A stretch of DNA of 64,000 nucleotides. Origin: Dysgonomonas sp. HDW5A. Its GTDB lineage: Bacteria > Bacteroidota > Bacteroidia > Bacteroidales > Dysgonomonadaceae. The notes beneath the pieces are model-generated. The model was not told the DNA's origin. It searched no databases and saw only the letters and a program-made list of their open reading frames with translations. Below are positions 18,462-27,634 of the stretch, one piece after another (positions within the stretch are counted from its first letter, which is position 1; each line of letters opens with the position of its first letter). The position numbers and the translations under genes were made by a program. The DNA lies in contig NZ_CP049857.1 of the NCBI RefSeq assembly GCF_011299555.1, positions 620,001-684,000 of the forward strand, given 5' to 3'.

Positions 18462-18691
18462 AAAAGAAAAGCCCATTTAAAACATTCATTAGAGGTGCAG
18501 CTGTAGCTTTTGGCTGTGTTGTTATCCTCTCCATATTCATGGCTATAGGCATATATACAGCAGAGAAGAAAGGCAAAGCACCACAAAAGCCAACTTCACA
18601 AGATCTCAAAGAACTCAATGAAATGCGAGTTTACCACTCTCCCAAAGGTTTAGTTGAAGTAGAGGATGGACTAATAATTATCAGACGATAA
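18458..18691 (+). CDS. 77-aa single-pass membrane protein
   Basis: Starts at ATG 18458, coupled to the preceding stop. It has a basic N-terminus, one transmembrane segment (AAVAFGCVVILSIFMAIGIYT) and a short soluble tail. Together with the gene before it this makes a pair of tiny membrane proteins in the early operon; superinfection exclusion or host takeover is possible, but nothing shows it. Confidence 0.55.
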   Translation: MKKKSPFKTFIRGAAVAFGCVVILSIFMAIGIYTAEKKGKAPQKPTSQDLKELNEMRVYHSPKGLVEVEDGLIIIRR

Positions 18692-18809
18692 GCAACGCAT
18701 TGAAATAAGAGAGAAATACAAAACAGGGAATTACATCCAAAAAGAGCTTGGGATGCTATACAGTGTAAACCAAGGGTTAATCAGCAAGATTACAAGAAAC
18801 TCTAAATAA
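18678..18809 (+). other. HTH-like reading frame without start codon
   Basis: Open frame reading DDKQRIEIREKYKTGNY and then QKELGMLYSVNQGLISKI before TAA. It looks like a real helix-turn-helix peptide, but no ATG, GTG or TTG precedes it in frame after the stop at 18675. It could be reached by a +1 shift near the end of the preceding gene, start at a non-standard codon, or be a relic. Confidence 0.35.
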
Positions 18810-18817
18810 AACAAATC

Positions 18818-20821
18818 ATGAAGCTAATAATTAGACAATTAGTGCTCTTAAATTTTAAGGGCATAAGAGACTACATTTTGTCTCCAAATGAAACAGTCAC
18901 TAATGTACATGCTACAAACGGTGCTGGAAAGTCCACAATCTGCGATGCGTGGTCTTGGTTGTGGACCGGCAAAGATGCGAAAGGACGTGCCGATTACGAG
19001 ATCAAGACTCTTGATGAAAATAACGAAGCTATCCACCATCTGGAGCATACCGTTAAGGTCAATATGGATGTCGACTATTCAAAATATGACGTATCACGGA
19101 CCTACAAAGAGAAATGGGTGAAACCTACAGGAGAAGAAGAACGCAAGCTCGATACTCATACAACTACTTTCGAATGGGATTCGATTCCTCTTACTTTGAA
19201 AAAAGACTTCGATCAGAGAGCAAGCCAGCTATTTGGTAGTGCTGAACAGTTTCACCTGTTATCAAATCCTCGTTTCTTCTTAAATATGGAATGGCAGAAA
19301 CGCCGCAAGCTGTTGATGGAATTGGCCGGAGTAACCGATGATGTTATCCTCAATAAGCTATCTGCAACCAGTACCGATTTTGCCAAACTGATTGAGGAAT
19401 TGGGTAAGAACAATCTTGATGATTTCCGCAAGAAGTTGAACGCCGAAAAGAAAACATTGAAATCGAAGATTGACGAGATACCGGTTAAGATTCGTGAGGC
19501 TACTCTTGCTATTCCCCAAGAACCAGACTATGACAGTATCGAGAAATCTATCAAGATAAAAGAAACAGAGGTTTCAGATATTGACGATCAAATTTCTGAT
19601 ATATCAAAAGCATATGAGGGGCAAGCCGAAGAAATCAAGAAACAACAATCTGTTATCCTTGAAAAAGAGCGTCGTATAGCAGCTATAACCAATGAGGTTG
19701 AGATTGATGTTAATAGGCATAATGGAGAGGAAGATAAAACGCTCATAAAGCTCAACAGTGATCTTGTGCAGATAGAATCATCTATCCGAACTCATAATTC
19801 TGATCAGGCACTTATCATTAATAAGATTCATAATAAAGAATCAGAGATCGAGAGTCAAAAGGATCTTCTATCTACACTTCGTACAGCATACGGTGAGTTG
19901 AATGCTATTGAAATGCACGAGAATGACAAACATTGTCCGAGCTGTGGCACTGAGTTAAATGGTGAAAAGCTTGATAATGCAGTTGAGAAATTCAATGCTG
20001 ATAAGGCTCAGAAGCTTCAAGCGAATATTGAAAAAGGTAAACGAGAAAAAGGAGTACTCGATTCGTTAATCGCTCAGCTGACAGATCTTAACCAACAAAA
20101 AGAAACCATCACCTCTCAACTATCGGAGAAGCAAGGTGCAAAAATTGCACTTCAGAAAGAGATCCAAAAAGAGAACGATCGTCCAAAACAAAAGTATGTT
20201 GCATCTGAGTTAGTGAAAAAACATGCAGAATATCAACGCTTAGTTAGTGAAATTGAAGAACTGAAAAAGCAAAAAACAGAAATCTCACAGCCTGATACTA
20301 CAGAGCTTCGCCAAAAGAGATCACTTATAAGTCGTGATATTAATGAGTTGAGAGAGCAATTATTCATCAAGACTACTGCCGAGAATCAGAAGAAGCGTAT
20401 TCAAGGTCTTGAATCAGAGCTAAAAACTCTATCTCAGGAACTGACAACGCTCGAAGGTAAAGAGTTTATAGCTGATAAATTCAACCGTGCCAAAATCGAA
20501 GCCATTGAGAACGGCATCAATGGACTATTCGCTTCAATCAAATGGAAGATGTTCAAACCACTTATGACAGGTGGTGAAGAAGAATGCTGTGAGGCCCTTA
20601 TCGATGGTACACCATATCAAGCCGCCAACAATGCCGCTCAGATCAATGCAGGTATAGAGTGTATTAACACTATCTCTAAACACTTCGATATGTATCTGCC
20701 AATCTTCGTAGATAATGCCGAAAGTGTAGTTGAACTTATCCCTTCTGAATCTCAGATTATCCGCTTTGTTGTGGATGAATCGTGCGAGAAACTGACTGTC
20801 AAAGAATCATTATTTGCGTAA
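18818..20821 (+). CDS. SbcC/RecF-like AAA ATPase
   Basis: A 667-residue SMC-like ATPase. Walker A NGAGKST lies at 34-40. A long coiled coil is split by a zinc-hook-like CPSCG near residue 373, and a C-terminal ATPase half contains the Walker B-like YLPIFVDNAE. Proteins of this type work with nucleases on DNA ends. Directly followed by recT, it is likely part of the phage recombination module. An SbcD-like partner is not encoded nearby; the MBL-fold protein at 22835 is the nearest candidate nuclease. Confidence 0.85.
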   Translation: MKLIIRQLVLLNFKGIRDYILSPNETVTNVHATNGAGKSTICDAWSWLWTGKDAKGRADYEIKTLDENNEAIHHLEHTVKVNMDVDYSKYDVSRTYKEKWVKPTGEEERKLDTHTTTFEWDSIPLTLKKDFDQRASQLFGSAEQFHLLSNPRFFLNMEWQKRRKLLMELAGVTDDVILNKLSATSTDFAKLIEELGKNNLDDFRKKLNAEKKTLKSKIDEIPVKIREATLAIPQEPDYDSIEKSIKIKETEVSDIDDQISDISKAYEGQAEEIKKQQSVILEKERRIAAITNEVEIDVNRHNGEEDKTLIKLNSDLVQIESSIRTHNSDQALIINKIHNKESEIESQKDLLSTLRTAYGELNAIEMHENDKHCPSCGTELNGEKLDNAVEKFNADKAQKLQANIEKGKREKGVLDSLIAQLTDLNQQKETITSQLSEKQGAKIALQKEIQKENDRPKQKYVASELVKKHAEYQRLVSEIEELKKQKTEISQPDTTELRQKRSLISRDINELREQLFIKTTAENQKKRIQGLESELKTLSQELTTLEGKEFIADKFNRAKIEAIENGINGLFASIKWKMFKPLMTGGEEECCEALIDGTPYQAANNAAQINAGIECINTISKHFDMYLPIFVDNAESVVELIPSESQIIRFVVDESCEKLTVKESLFA

Positions 20822-20856
20822 AAAACCAATTTTAAAAATCAATCAAATAAATAATC

Positions 20857-21741
20857 ATGTCAACAACGCCAAACAATCAAGTAGCAGTACAAAAAAATAT
20901 AACCGAAATGGTGCTGCAAAAAATAGAAACATTCAAACAAGCAGGGGAGCTTCGTCTCCCTTCCGATTACAGCCCCGAAAATGCACTGAAGGCAGCGTAT
21001 CTGGTTCTACTAGAAACGAAAGCAAAAGATGGTAGACCAGTTATGGAGGCTTGTACAAAAGAAAGTATAGCCAATTCTTTGCTGAAAATGGTGGTTTGGG
21101 GATTATCTCCTCTAAAAAAACAATGTGACTTTATCGCTTATGGTGATAAACTTTCATGCGATCCTGAGTATACAGGTAATATCGCTTTAGCAATTCGTTA
21201 CGGAGGTCTGAAATACCACAAGGCCAATGCCATATTCGCAGGCGACGATTTCAAGTTCGAGGTAGGTATTGATGGTAGACGTAAACTGATACACCACAAA
21301 CAAGACTTATCATCTATCGGAGGTGATGTGATCGGTGCGTATGTCACTTATGAACTCGAAAATGGTATTCAGGATATGGAGATAATGAATATCGTACAAA
21401 TACGCAACGCCTGGATGCAAGGTGGCTCGAAAGGTACTTCTAATGCACATAAGAACTTCACTGACCAGATGGCTATTAAAACAGTTTACAACCGTATGTG
21501 TAAACTTCTTATTCGAGCTTCAAATGATGCGCCACTTATGGCTGATAGCAATTCAGACGATAGCGAGAAAAAAACAGATATCATATCGGAAGCTAAGCAA
21601 GAAGTAATTGAGAATGCAAATGCAGAAGAAATCAGTTTTGAAGATATCCCGAACGAAACGCCTCAAGCACCTGCGGAACCTGAACCAACACAGCAGAAAT
21701 CAGCTCAATCAAGTAATTCACAAACCGAAATACCGTATTGA
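20857..21741 (+). CDS. recT: RecT-family single-strand annealing recombinase
   Basis: A 294-residue protein with the RecT core: ENALKAAYLVL, SIANSLLKMVVWGLSPLKKQCDFIAYG, LSCDPEYTGNIALA and the C-terminal MAIKTVYNRMCKLLI. An acidic, Pro/Gln-rich tail follows. It anneals complementary single strands during phage recombination and replication. It pairs with the upstream ATPase instead of a classical Redalpha/RecE exonuclease. Confidence 0.9.
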   Translation: MSTTPNNQVAVQKNITEMVLQKIETFKQAGELRLPSDYSPENALKAAYLVLLETKAKDGRPVMEACTKESIANSLLKMVVWGLSPLKKQCDFIAYGDKLSCDPEYTGNIALAIRYGGLKYHKANAIFAGDDFKFEVGIDGRRKLIHHKQDLSSIGGDVIGAYVTYELENGIQDMEIMNIVQIRNAWMQGGSKGTSNAHKNFTDQMAIKTVYNRMCKLLIRASNDAPLMADSNSDDSEKKTDIISEAKQEVIENANAEEISFEDIPNETPQAPAEPEPTQQKSAQSSNSQTEIPY

Positions 21742-21743
21742 TT

Positions 21744-22067
21744 ATGAACGAATTTAAAGGAACAAAAGGCGCGTGGACTTTAGATAAACCATTTAAAGAC
21801 AATCTAGGGAATGTACTCATTGATATAGTATCAGATCAAGGATGTTGTGAAAAGTGTAATCGCAAGAATGGCACTTACCTAGTCGCTAGAACATTTAAAA
21901 ATGCAGTTGGAAATAATGAATCTAAAGCCAATGCACAATTAATAGCAACAGCACCTGAATTGCTAGATGCTTTACAAGATTTGGTAAAGATTGTAGAAAA
22001 TGGAGATGTTACTAATCATTGCACTGAATATGCGAAACAAGTTATCAACAAATCATTAGGAAAATAA
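21744..22067 (+). CDS. phage hypothetical protein, 107 aa
   Basis: Starts at ATG 21744 just after the recT stop. The segment SKANAQLIATAPELLDALQDLV is typical of a widespread family of small phage proteins of unknown function. A CCEKC cluster at about 35 may bind metal. Confidence 0.65.
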   Translation: MNEFKGTKGAWTLDKPFKDNLGNVLIDIVSDQGCCEKCNRKNGTYLVARTFKNAVGNNESKANAQLIATAPELLDALQDLVKIVENGDVTNHCTEYAKQVINKSLGK

Positions 22068-22070
22068 CCC

Positions 22071-22145
22071 AAAAGGATAGGAGGAATATAGGGGTGCTTG
22101 CCTTGCCTTAATAGATTGGTCAAGAAGCCAACGTCCTATCCTTTT
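22071..22145 (+). terminator. long-range hairpin after the recombination genes
   Basis: A perfect 12-bp outer stem AAAAGGATAGGA / TCCTATCCTTTT encloses 51 nt with a secondary CTTGCC / GGTCAAG pairing and ends in a T run. It is a possible terminator or structured RNA between 22067 and the gene at 22160. Confidence 0.5.
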
Positions 22146-22159
22146 TAATATAAAATAAG

Positions 22160-22366
22160 ATGGATATATCAACATACCAAAAAGCAAAAGATATTCAAGT
22201 AGAGCTAGATAAGGTTTATTCCGTACATGACAAACTAGCAAAAGGGTTTTGCGAAATAAACATTGGAGGGGTGCAAGTTCCATATTCTAAGGAAATCGGA
22301 ATGAAACTCTATAAAGCTATCACGGATCATATTAAAGAAAAAGAGGACGAGTTTAAAAAATTGTAA
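22160..22366 (+). CDS. hypothetical protein, 68 aa
   Basis: A short charged protein (MDISTYQKAKDIQVELDKVY) predicted mostly helical with a central GGVQVPYS turn. It is in the early operon after the hairpin. No family recognised. Confidence 0.55.
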   Translation: MDISTYQKAKDIQVELDKVYSVHDKLAKGFCEINIGGVQVPYSKEIGMKLYKAITDHIKEKEDEFKKL

Positions 22367-22368
22367 TA

Positions 22369-22563
22369 ATGGAAACAAAAATATACATAATCATAGGCTA
22401 TTACTTACAAGAAGCTGGCTACAAGATGTTGCGAGCATACAATGACAAGAAACAAGCCGAAAAAGATTTGGCAATGATTCAAGATATTGACAATAACCGT
22501 GAATGGAAGATTGAGGAAGTAGAATTATTCGGACCAATACCGAGCAAACTTATAATGCGATGA
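22369..22563 (+). CDS. hypothetical protein, 64 aa
   Basis: Small protein beginning METKIYIIIGYYLQEAG. It starts 3 nt after the preceding stop and overlaps the next gene by 4 nt (ATGA), which supports it being translated. Function unknown. Confidence 0.55.
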   Translation: METKIYIIIGYYLQEAGYKMLRAYNDKKQAEKDLAMIQDIDNNREWKIEEVELFGPIPSKLIMR

Positions 22564-22838
22564 ATTTAACTCCAGAAACAGTTTCAGCGTACAAGGAATT
22601 AATAACTAATCCTCAAAATCATGGATTAGAATTGACTTCTATTACAGACTTCTTCATCAAGAGTGATAAGGTTACAGCAAAGCATATTTTAGCAAGAGCA
22701 TACATAGACCATATACAAAAGCCATTACCTAAAGTAATACTTTATATCATCATGGATGAAATATATGGACAATGCTCTGAAAAAGCAGATGATGGGAATT
22801 TAGGGTATAGGCTAACTTTTAATACCGAATCAAAATGA
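22560..22838 (+). CDS. hypothetical protein, 92 aa
   Basis: Starts MNLTPETVSAYKELI, coupled to both neighbours by ATGA overlaps. Helical, no signal or membrane segment, unknown function. Confidence 0.55.
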   Translation: MNLTPETVSAYKELITNPQNHGLELTSITDFFIKSDKVTAKHILARAYIDHIQKPLPKVILYIIMDEIYGQCSEKADDGNLGYRLTFNTESK

Positions 22839-23575
22839 AACTTCACATTTTAGGTTCCAACAGTAATGGCAATGGGTACATTTTAGAAGGCAAAAGCCAG
22901 ACACTCCTTTTGGAGGCTGGCTTACCTCTAAAGGATGTAAAGGAAGCTCTCAATTTCGATCTGACAAAGGTTGTGGGTGGTATCGTTTCTCATCTTCATG
23001 GAGATCACTCAAAATGTGCATCTGATTTTATAAAGAATGGTATTCCTCTTTGGATGAATCTTGAAACTGCTGAACATATTGCAAATGGTAAATCATCAAG
23101 TTTGATATTTTGTATAACTGCCGGAAAACAATTCTCGATCGGGGAATTTAAGATCATTCCTTTCTCTGTTAAACATGATGTTCCTTGCCTTGGCTTTATG
23201 ATCAACCACCCAGAGAGCGGCAATATCCTATTTGTAACAGATACGCACTACATCCCCAATCGATTCAAAGGGCTCAATCAGATACTGATAGAAGCTAATT
23301 ACGAAGCCTCAATATTAGATAATAACCTTTATGATGGTAAGATTGATAATACGAGATATCAGCGTGTCCTCCGTTCTCATATGAGCGTAGAAACTTGTGT
23401 TGAAGCTCTAAAAGCAAATGACCTAAAAGGTGTACAGAATATAGTTTTGATACACCTTTCTCCTCAGAATTCCGATGCAGATCTATTCAAAAGTAAAGTA
23501 GTGGAAGCAACAGGAAAGAATGTACACATAGCCCTCAAAGGCTTGGTGATAGACTTTAGTTTAAACCCTTACTGA
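22835..23575 (+). CDS. MBL-fold metallohydrolase
   Basis: A 246-residue metallo-beta-lactamase-fold hydrolase with the metal motif HLHGDH (SHLHGDHSKC), a second-shell His in VKHDV, the Asp in FVTDTHY and a late His in VLIHLSPQN. It is most like the YycJ/WalJ group, which includes double-strand DNA exonucleases. Lying with recT and the SbcC-like ATPase, it may supply the end-resecting nuclease of this recombination module. That role is inferred. Confidence 0.8.
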   Translation: MKLHILGSNSNGNGYILEGKSQTLLLEAGLPLKDVKEALNFDLTKVVGGIVSHLHGDHSKCASDFIKNGIPLWMNLETAEHIANGKSSSLIFCITAGKQFSIGEFKIIPFSVKHDVPCLGFMINHPESGNILFVTDTHYIPNRFKGLNQILIEANYEASILDNNLYDGKIDNTRYQRVLRSHMSVETCVEALKANDLKGVQNIVLIHLSPQNSDADLFKSKVVEATGKNVHIALKGLVIDFSLNPY

Positions 23576-23577
23576 AT

Positions 23578-23967
23578 ATGAAAGAGAAACTTTTAAAACT
23601 GTGTGAGGACAAAGGATTTGCCCTAAAAGAAATAAATAAGTATCAGTTTAGGATTCTTAAGGGTACTACAAAGATACTTGATATCTGGGATGGTAGATAT
23701 TCATTTAAATATTTTCCAGATAACAAACAGTATTACTTCTGTTTCATTCATTGGCTTAAGCAATTAGAGCTACTTCTTGATGCGATTAACAACGGAGGAA
23801 GTTTGAATATCTCGGACATATTCATGACAGTTCCTTTCAAAGTGCCAAAGAAAAGCGGATTCTGGTCTTATGATAAAAGCAATCTAATGATTGGCTATTC
23901 AGCTTCATGGGGGGAAGAGGAGGCTTTTAAAAGTAAGTATTATAAATCATTAAAGCAATCCTTATGA
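23578..23967 (+). CDS. hypothetical protein, 129 aa
   Basis: Early-operon protein of unknown function, starting 2 nt after the MBL-fold gene. Aromatic-rich (WDGRYSFKYFPDNKQYYFCFIHW). No motif recognised; the stop overlaps the next start. Confidence 0.55.
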   Translation: MKEKLLKLCEDKGFALKEINKYQFRILKGTTKILDIWDGRYSFKYFPDNKQYYFCFIHWLKQLELLLDAINNGGSLNISDIFMTVPFKVPKKSGFWSYDKSNLMIGYSASWGEEEAFKSKYYKSLKQSL

Positions 23968-24344
23968 CACTCCAACAAGAAGCTCAACAAATACAGGATT
24001 ATCTCGACATTACTTGTTCCGAGAATCCCGAAGAAGTACTCGAACGCATCCGTTCTATTATGCCATATATCAGCCGTACGGCTTTTATGTTGGCAGAAGC
24101 TAAGAAAGCTCTGAGACGAAAAAAAGCATCGGAAATAAGCAATACAATCATCAATATAGCCAAAGAGCAATGTTTATCGGCAAAGGTGCAAAACACATTG
24201 ATAGATTCTATTGCCGAAGAAGAAGCTTACTTGGTTGATTGGCTAGACAGATTGAACGCTGCTGCAACCCATCAAGTGGATGCTTTACGCTCTATATTAA
24301 GTTACGAAAGAGAGAATTTAAGATTAAATAAAACAGGATATTAA
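23964..24344 (+). CDS. phage hypothetical helical protein, 126 aa
   Basis: All-helical protein (MTLQQEAQQIQDYLDITC) with the stretch SRTAFMLAEAKKALRRKKASE. Similar proteins sit beside recombination genes in many Bacteroidota phages. Function unknown. Confidence 0.6.
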   Translation: MTLQQEAQQIQDYLDITCSENPEEVLERIRSIMPYISRTAFMLAEAKKALRRKKASEISNTIINIAKEQCLSAKVQNTLIDSIAEEEAYLVDWLDRLNAAATHQVDALRSILSYERENLRLNKTGY

Positions 24345-24354
24345 AAATTAAATT

Positions 24355-25113
24355 ATGGAATTACAAAAGAAGACATTACCCGTAGAAGAAGCCAACGGCT
24401 GGTATTTAATGAAAACAGAAAAACGTTGTTGGAGTGAAGAATTCATTGACGAAGATTCGGGCGATCGAACAACTGAAGAACGAAGCGAAATACTTTGCGG
24501 AAAAGGTACTCAGATAAACGATATAATCAAATCGCTTCTTCTTGAAAATGGTATTACGACCGTCAAAGTATCAAACGTTGCTCTACTGGGTGAACAAGAT
24601 AAAAAGTTTAATCTGTGGGAAATTGCGATAAAAGTACTTACCGGAAAAGGAAACAAGAAAAGTTATATCGTAACAGCCGATAGCCCTGCAGCTGCCGAAG
24701 TATTTATATCAGAATATCTCGAAGTAAATATGGAAGCTGTTTTCAAGCTTATCAAGATCAATGAGCAAGATTATAACAAGGTTATCAAAATTTACGATTC
24801 CGAAAAAGAACAATTGGAGCTAAATAAGAAACGGATCTGCTGGTACAAAGCCCAGATATATTCTATGTTAGATGATGGAGACGACGAAAGCGAAGGAAGC
24901 AGTGCCGGATCAAGGAATATTCTTGTACAAGCAACCTCTTTTGAAAAAGCAATGGCAGCTATCAAAGCTGTTATGATTCAAAACGAATTCGATAGCATAT
25001 ACAACACTTTCAAAAAGATCGAAGAACTCAATATCGTAGATGTGTTTATGCCTGATGAAAATTTAGTATACTATTCAGACGAGGATCTTACAAAAATCAC
25101 TGTAGAAGATTAA
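24355..25113 (+). CDS. DUF4494-like phage protein, two repeats
   Basis: A 252-residue protein that appears to contain two related halves. One half is built around WYLMKTEKRCW and TADSPAAAEVFISEYL, the other around WYKAQIYSMLD and ATSFEKAMAAIKAVM. The arrangement of a WY-start strand plus an SFTEAE-like helix resembles DUF4494 proteins of Bacteroidota. The link is by eye only. Function unknown. Confidence 0.5.
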   Translation: MELQKKTLPVEEANGWYLMKTEKRCWSEEFIDEDSGDRTTEERSEILCGKGTQINDIIKSLLLENGITTVKVSNVALLGEQDKKFNLWEIAIKVLTGKGNKKSYIVTADSPAAAEVFISEYLEVNMEAVFKLIKINEQDYNKVIKIYDSEKEQLELNKKRICWYKAQIYSMLDDGDDESEGSSAGSRNILVQATSFEKAMAAIKAVMIQNEFDSIYNTFKKIEELNIVDVFMPDENLVYYSDEDLTKITVED

Positions 25114-25117
25114 AATT

Positions 25118-26521
25118 ATGATTACACTTCGTAAAAATCAAACAGAACCAATAAGCAAGGCAACGGCGTTTTTCAAGGAGAAACGCCCGGCTCCTTCTCT
25201 TATAGTATTACCAACAGCTTGGGGAAAGTCTATACTTACAGCTTTTGTAGCTAAAGACATGGAAGATAAATTGCTCGTGCTCCAACCCTCTAAAGAACTC
25301 TTGGAGCAGAACTATAAGAAATATGTATCGATGTGTGGTGATTTTGGAGCACAAGCCGGTGTTTATTCTGCTTCTTTTGGACGTAAGGATATCAATAAGA
25401 TCACCTATGCAACGATCGGAAGTATAAAGAAAATAGGCAAGACTTTCAAACAACTTGGATTTAAGAAAATGCTGATCGATGAAGCACACCTTTACCCACG
25501 TGAAGCTGATTCTATGCTTGGAACTTTTCTTGAAGATAGTGAGATATCGCACGTACTCGGTATAACAGCCACACCCATTAAATTGCAAGCAAATACCGGT
25601 CTTAATGGTGAACGTTTCTCTAAACTTGTGATGCTTACAAGTAGGTCCAAGAAAGGAAACTTCTTCAAAGACATTGTACATGTGAGCCAAGTACAGGAAA
25701 TGATCGAACTTGGATTCTGGAGTAAATTAGAATATAAAACATCCGGATTCGATAGCTCTCAGCTCGTTTATAACTCTTCGAAATCAGAGTTTACGGAAGA
25801 TAGTATGCAACGTGCCTTTGCGGCCAATGATATACATAACCAGATCAAACAGGAACTTGACTTAAATAGTGATCGAAAACATATCCTGGCTTTTGTACCA
25901 TCCATAGACGAAGCGATCCAATTTGCACAAGAATATCCAAATTCGGCAGCCATCTATTCAGGTATGCACAATTCGGAGCGTGAACGTGTGATAGATGAAT
26001 TTAGAAAAGGAAATATCCGTGTCATATTCAATGTGCGTGTGCTCTCTACGGGGTTTGACTATACTAAGATTGATTGTATTATTCTCGGAATTTCTACAGC
26101 TTCTATTGCTCTGTATTATCAGATTTTAGGACGAGGAACACGTATAGATGATGAAAAAGAGAACTGTTTAATATCTGATCTTGCCGGAAATGTTGATCGA
26201 TTCGGTAAAGTCGAAGATATCACATTCGAAAAAGAACGGATATGGAAGATGTACGGTACTGGAGGAAGGCTTCTTTCGGGTATTCCGATACATGAGATTG
26301 GAACAATAAAGAAAGGCGATGTTGAGAAAGAAGTGCAGAAAAGCAGTTCAAACATCGGCAAACCGCTTGATACAATGCCATTCGGACAACATAAAGGCAA
26401 AGATTTTAAGGATATCCCAAAAGAGTATAGAGAATGGGTACTCAAATCATTTAATTGGCATGCTGCTAATATGAATCTGAAACAAGCAATTGAGGCGAGT
26501 ATGCCGATTATACCTCAGTGA
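25118..26521 (+). CDS. SF2 DEAD/DEAH-box helicase
   Basis: A 467-residue superfamily 2 helicase with motif I PTAWGKS (32-38), motif II DEAH (121-124), motif III-like TATP and motif VI QILGRGTRID. A C-terminal extension with MPFGQHKGKDFKDIP resembles DUF3820, found attached to nucleases and helicases. A role in phage DNA replication or recombination is likely. Its last 14 nt overlap the opposing XRE gene. Confidence 0.88.
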   Translation: MITLRKNQTEPISKATAFFKEKRPAPSLIVLPTAWGKSILTAFVAKDMEDKLLVLQPSKELLEQNYKKYVSMCGDFGAQAGVYSASFGRKDINKITYATIGSIKKIGKTFKQLGFKKMLIDEAHLYPREADSMLGTFLEDSEISHVLGITATPIKLQANTGLNGERFSKLVMLTSRSKKGNFFKDIVHVSQVQEMIELGFWSKLEYKTSGFDSSQLVYNSSKSEFTEDSMQRAFAANDIHNQIKQELDLNSDRKHILAFVPSIDEAIQFAQEYPNSAAIYSGMHNSERERVIDEFRKGNIRVIFNVRVLSTGFDYTKIDCIILGISTASIALYYQILGRGTRIDDEKENCLISDLAGNVDRFGKVEDITFEKERIWKMYGTGGRLLSGIPIHEIGTIKKGDVEKEVQKSSSNIGKPLDTMPFGQHKGKDFKDIPKEYREWVLKSFNWHAANMNLKQAIEASMPIIPQ

Positions 26522-26765
26522 TGGCAAGATTAGCTCCACATTTCGGGCAGCTGAATGTAGAATGCTTAGGAGTAGCAAATAATTCAGTTATTTCTACTTC
26601 TAAAGCATCTGCAATCTCAATAAGCCTTTTTAATGGAGGATTACCTTCTTCATTTATAGCTTTAGACAATCCAACTTCTGTCATACCCAGCTTTTCAGCA
26701 AATTCTTTTTGAGTGATTCCTTTTTCTTTTAGTATCTCTTTAACTCTCAGTTTAACTTTATCCAT
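26508..26765 (-). CDS. XRE regulator with C-terminal zinc ribbon
   Basis: An 85-residue minus-strand gene inside the rightward early operon. It has an XRE helix-turn-helix (LKEKGITQKEFAEKLGMTEVGLSKAINEEG) followed by CPKCGANL, half of a zinc-binding ribbon. It is convergent with the helicase and divergent from the gene at 26931, with an operator-like palindrome between. It may be an independent switch splitting the early operon. Confidence 0.75.
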   Translation of the reverse strand: MDKVKLRVKEILKEKGITQKEFAEKLGMTEVGLSKAINEEGNPPLKRLIEIADALEVEITELFATPKHSTFSCPKCGANLAITEV

Positions 26766-26792
26766 AGCGATTATCCTACTTATTATTTAACC

Positions 26793-26890
26793 ACAAATGT
26801 AATAATATCATTTAAAACAAACCGACAATTTAATTAATTAATAATTTTTAATAGTTTATATTTTCCACATATTAAACTAATAGTTAGTTT
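26793..26890. promoter_or_regulatory. divergent control region of the XRE gene
   Basis: On the minus strand TACATTTGT (26801-26793) is a Bacteroidota -7 element for the XRE gene. The 17-bp palindrome AAACTAATAGTTAGTTT (26874-26890) lies in front of the plus-strand gene at 26931 and is a good operator candidate. The 165-nt gap is otherwise A/T rich. Confidence 0.55.
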
Positions 26891-26930
26891 TACATCATAA
26901 TAATTAAACCAGCAATTAAATATTTAAAAT

Positions 26931-27215
26931 ATGGGAACAATAGATTTGAAACTAAAACCAAAGCATCAAGACAGCGTAATTGCTCGTATGTTAGATAACA
27001 AGAATATGATTGAGTATCTAAAAAAGGATGTGCTTCCTTTTACTTATCAAATGCAAGATTGGGAAAAGAAAGAATACAAAGAATTATATGAGGCTAAACT
27101 GCAAGAATTAGAAGATCAAAAAAAATATATAAGGGAGAATGAAGCTCCACTAAATCTTATTCTTTGTGAGTATGGTACATCTGTAGCTGTATTCATTCAT
27201 AAATACATTCTTTAA
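26931..27215 (+). CDS. hypothetical protein, 94 aa
   Basis: First gene after the XRE control region. Soluble and helical, with a charged middle (QDWEKKEYKELYEAKLQEL). No family recognised. Confidence 0.55.
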   Translation: MGTIDLKLKPKHQDSVIARMLDNKNMIEYLKKDVLPFTYQMQDWEKKEYKELYEAKLQELEDQKKYIRENEAPLNLILCEYGTSVAVFIHKYIL

Positions 27216-27239
27216 TTAATCTTACAAAGACATACAGAT

Positions 27240-27395
27240 ATGATTTACGATTTATTTTATACAGACATGTTTTGCCAAGAGTTTACCGACTTAGAAAAAG
27301 CCATTAAGATGGCAAAACAAACCGTAAAAGACAACCCAAGTTGTAAAGGCGGATATACGATAAGATTAGATGGTTTAGTTATTTGGAAATATTAA
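27240..27395 (+). CDS. hypothetical protein, 51 aa
   Basis: Short frame MIYDLFYTDMFCQEFTDLEK continuing to GGYTIRLDGLVIWKY. It fits neatly between its neighbours and looks like a small alpha/beta protein. Function unknown. Confidence 0.5.
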   Translation: MIYDLFYTDMFCQEFTDLEKAIKMAKQTVKDNPSCKGGYTIRLDGLVIWKY

Positions 27396-27406
27396 AACAT
27401 ACAGAG

Positions 27407-27634
27407 ATGAAAACAAATTTTGAAAATCATTTAGAGGCTTTAGATACTGCGATTCTTGTTGATCGTAAACGCGGAGAGTGCTATCAGTTAAGCTATCATT
27501 TCAAAGATTACTTTTTCGCCTCTTTGACCCAATCAACGTCAAATCAACCTGTGAAAGAGAGTTATATCACTTTGCGAAAAATACAATCAGGTTTGGCTTG
27601 CAGGAGATATAGAATTTTGGAAGTAAAAAACTAA
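27407..27634 (+). CDS. hypothetical protein, 75 aa
   Basis: Starts MKTNFENHLEALDTAI. ATG 27407 is preferred over the upstream TTG at 27383, which overlaps the previous gene. No family recognised. Confidence 0.5.
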   Translation: MKTNFENHLEALDTAILVDRKRGECYQLSYHFKDYFFASLTQSTSNQPVKESYITLRKIQSGLACRRYRILEVKN

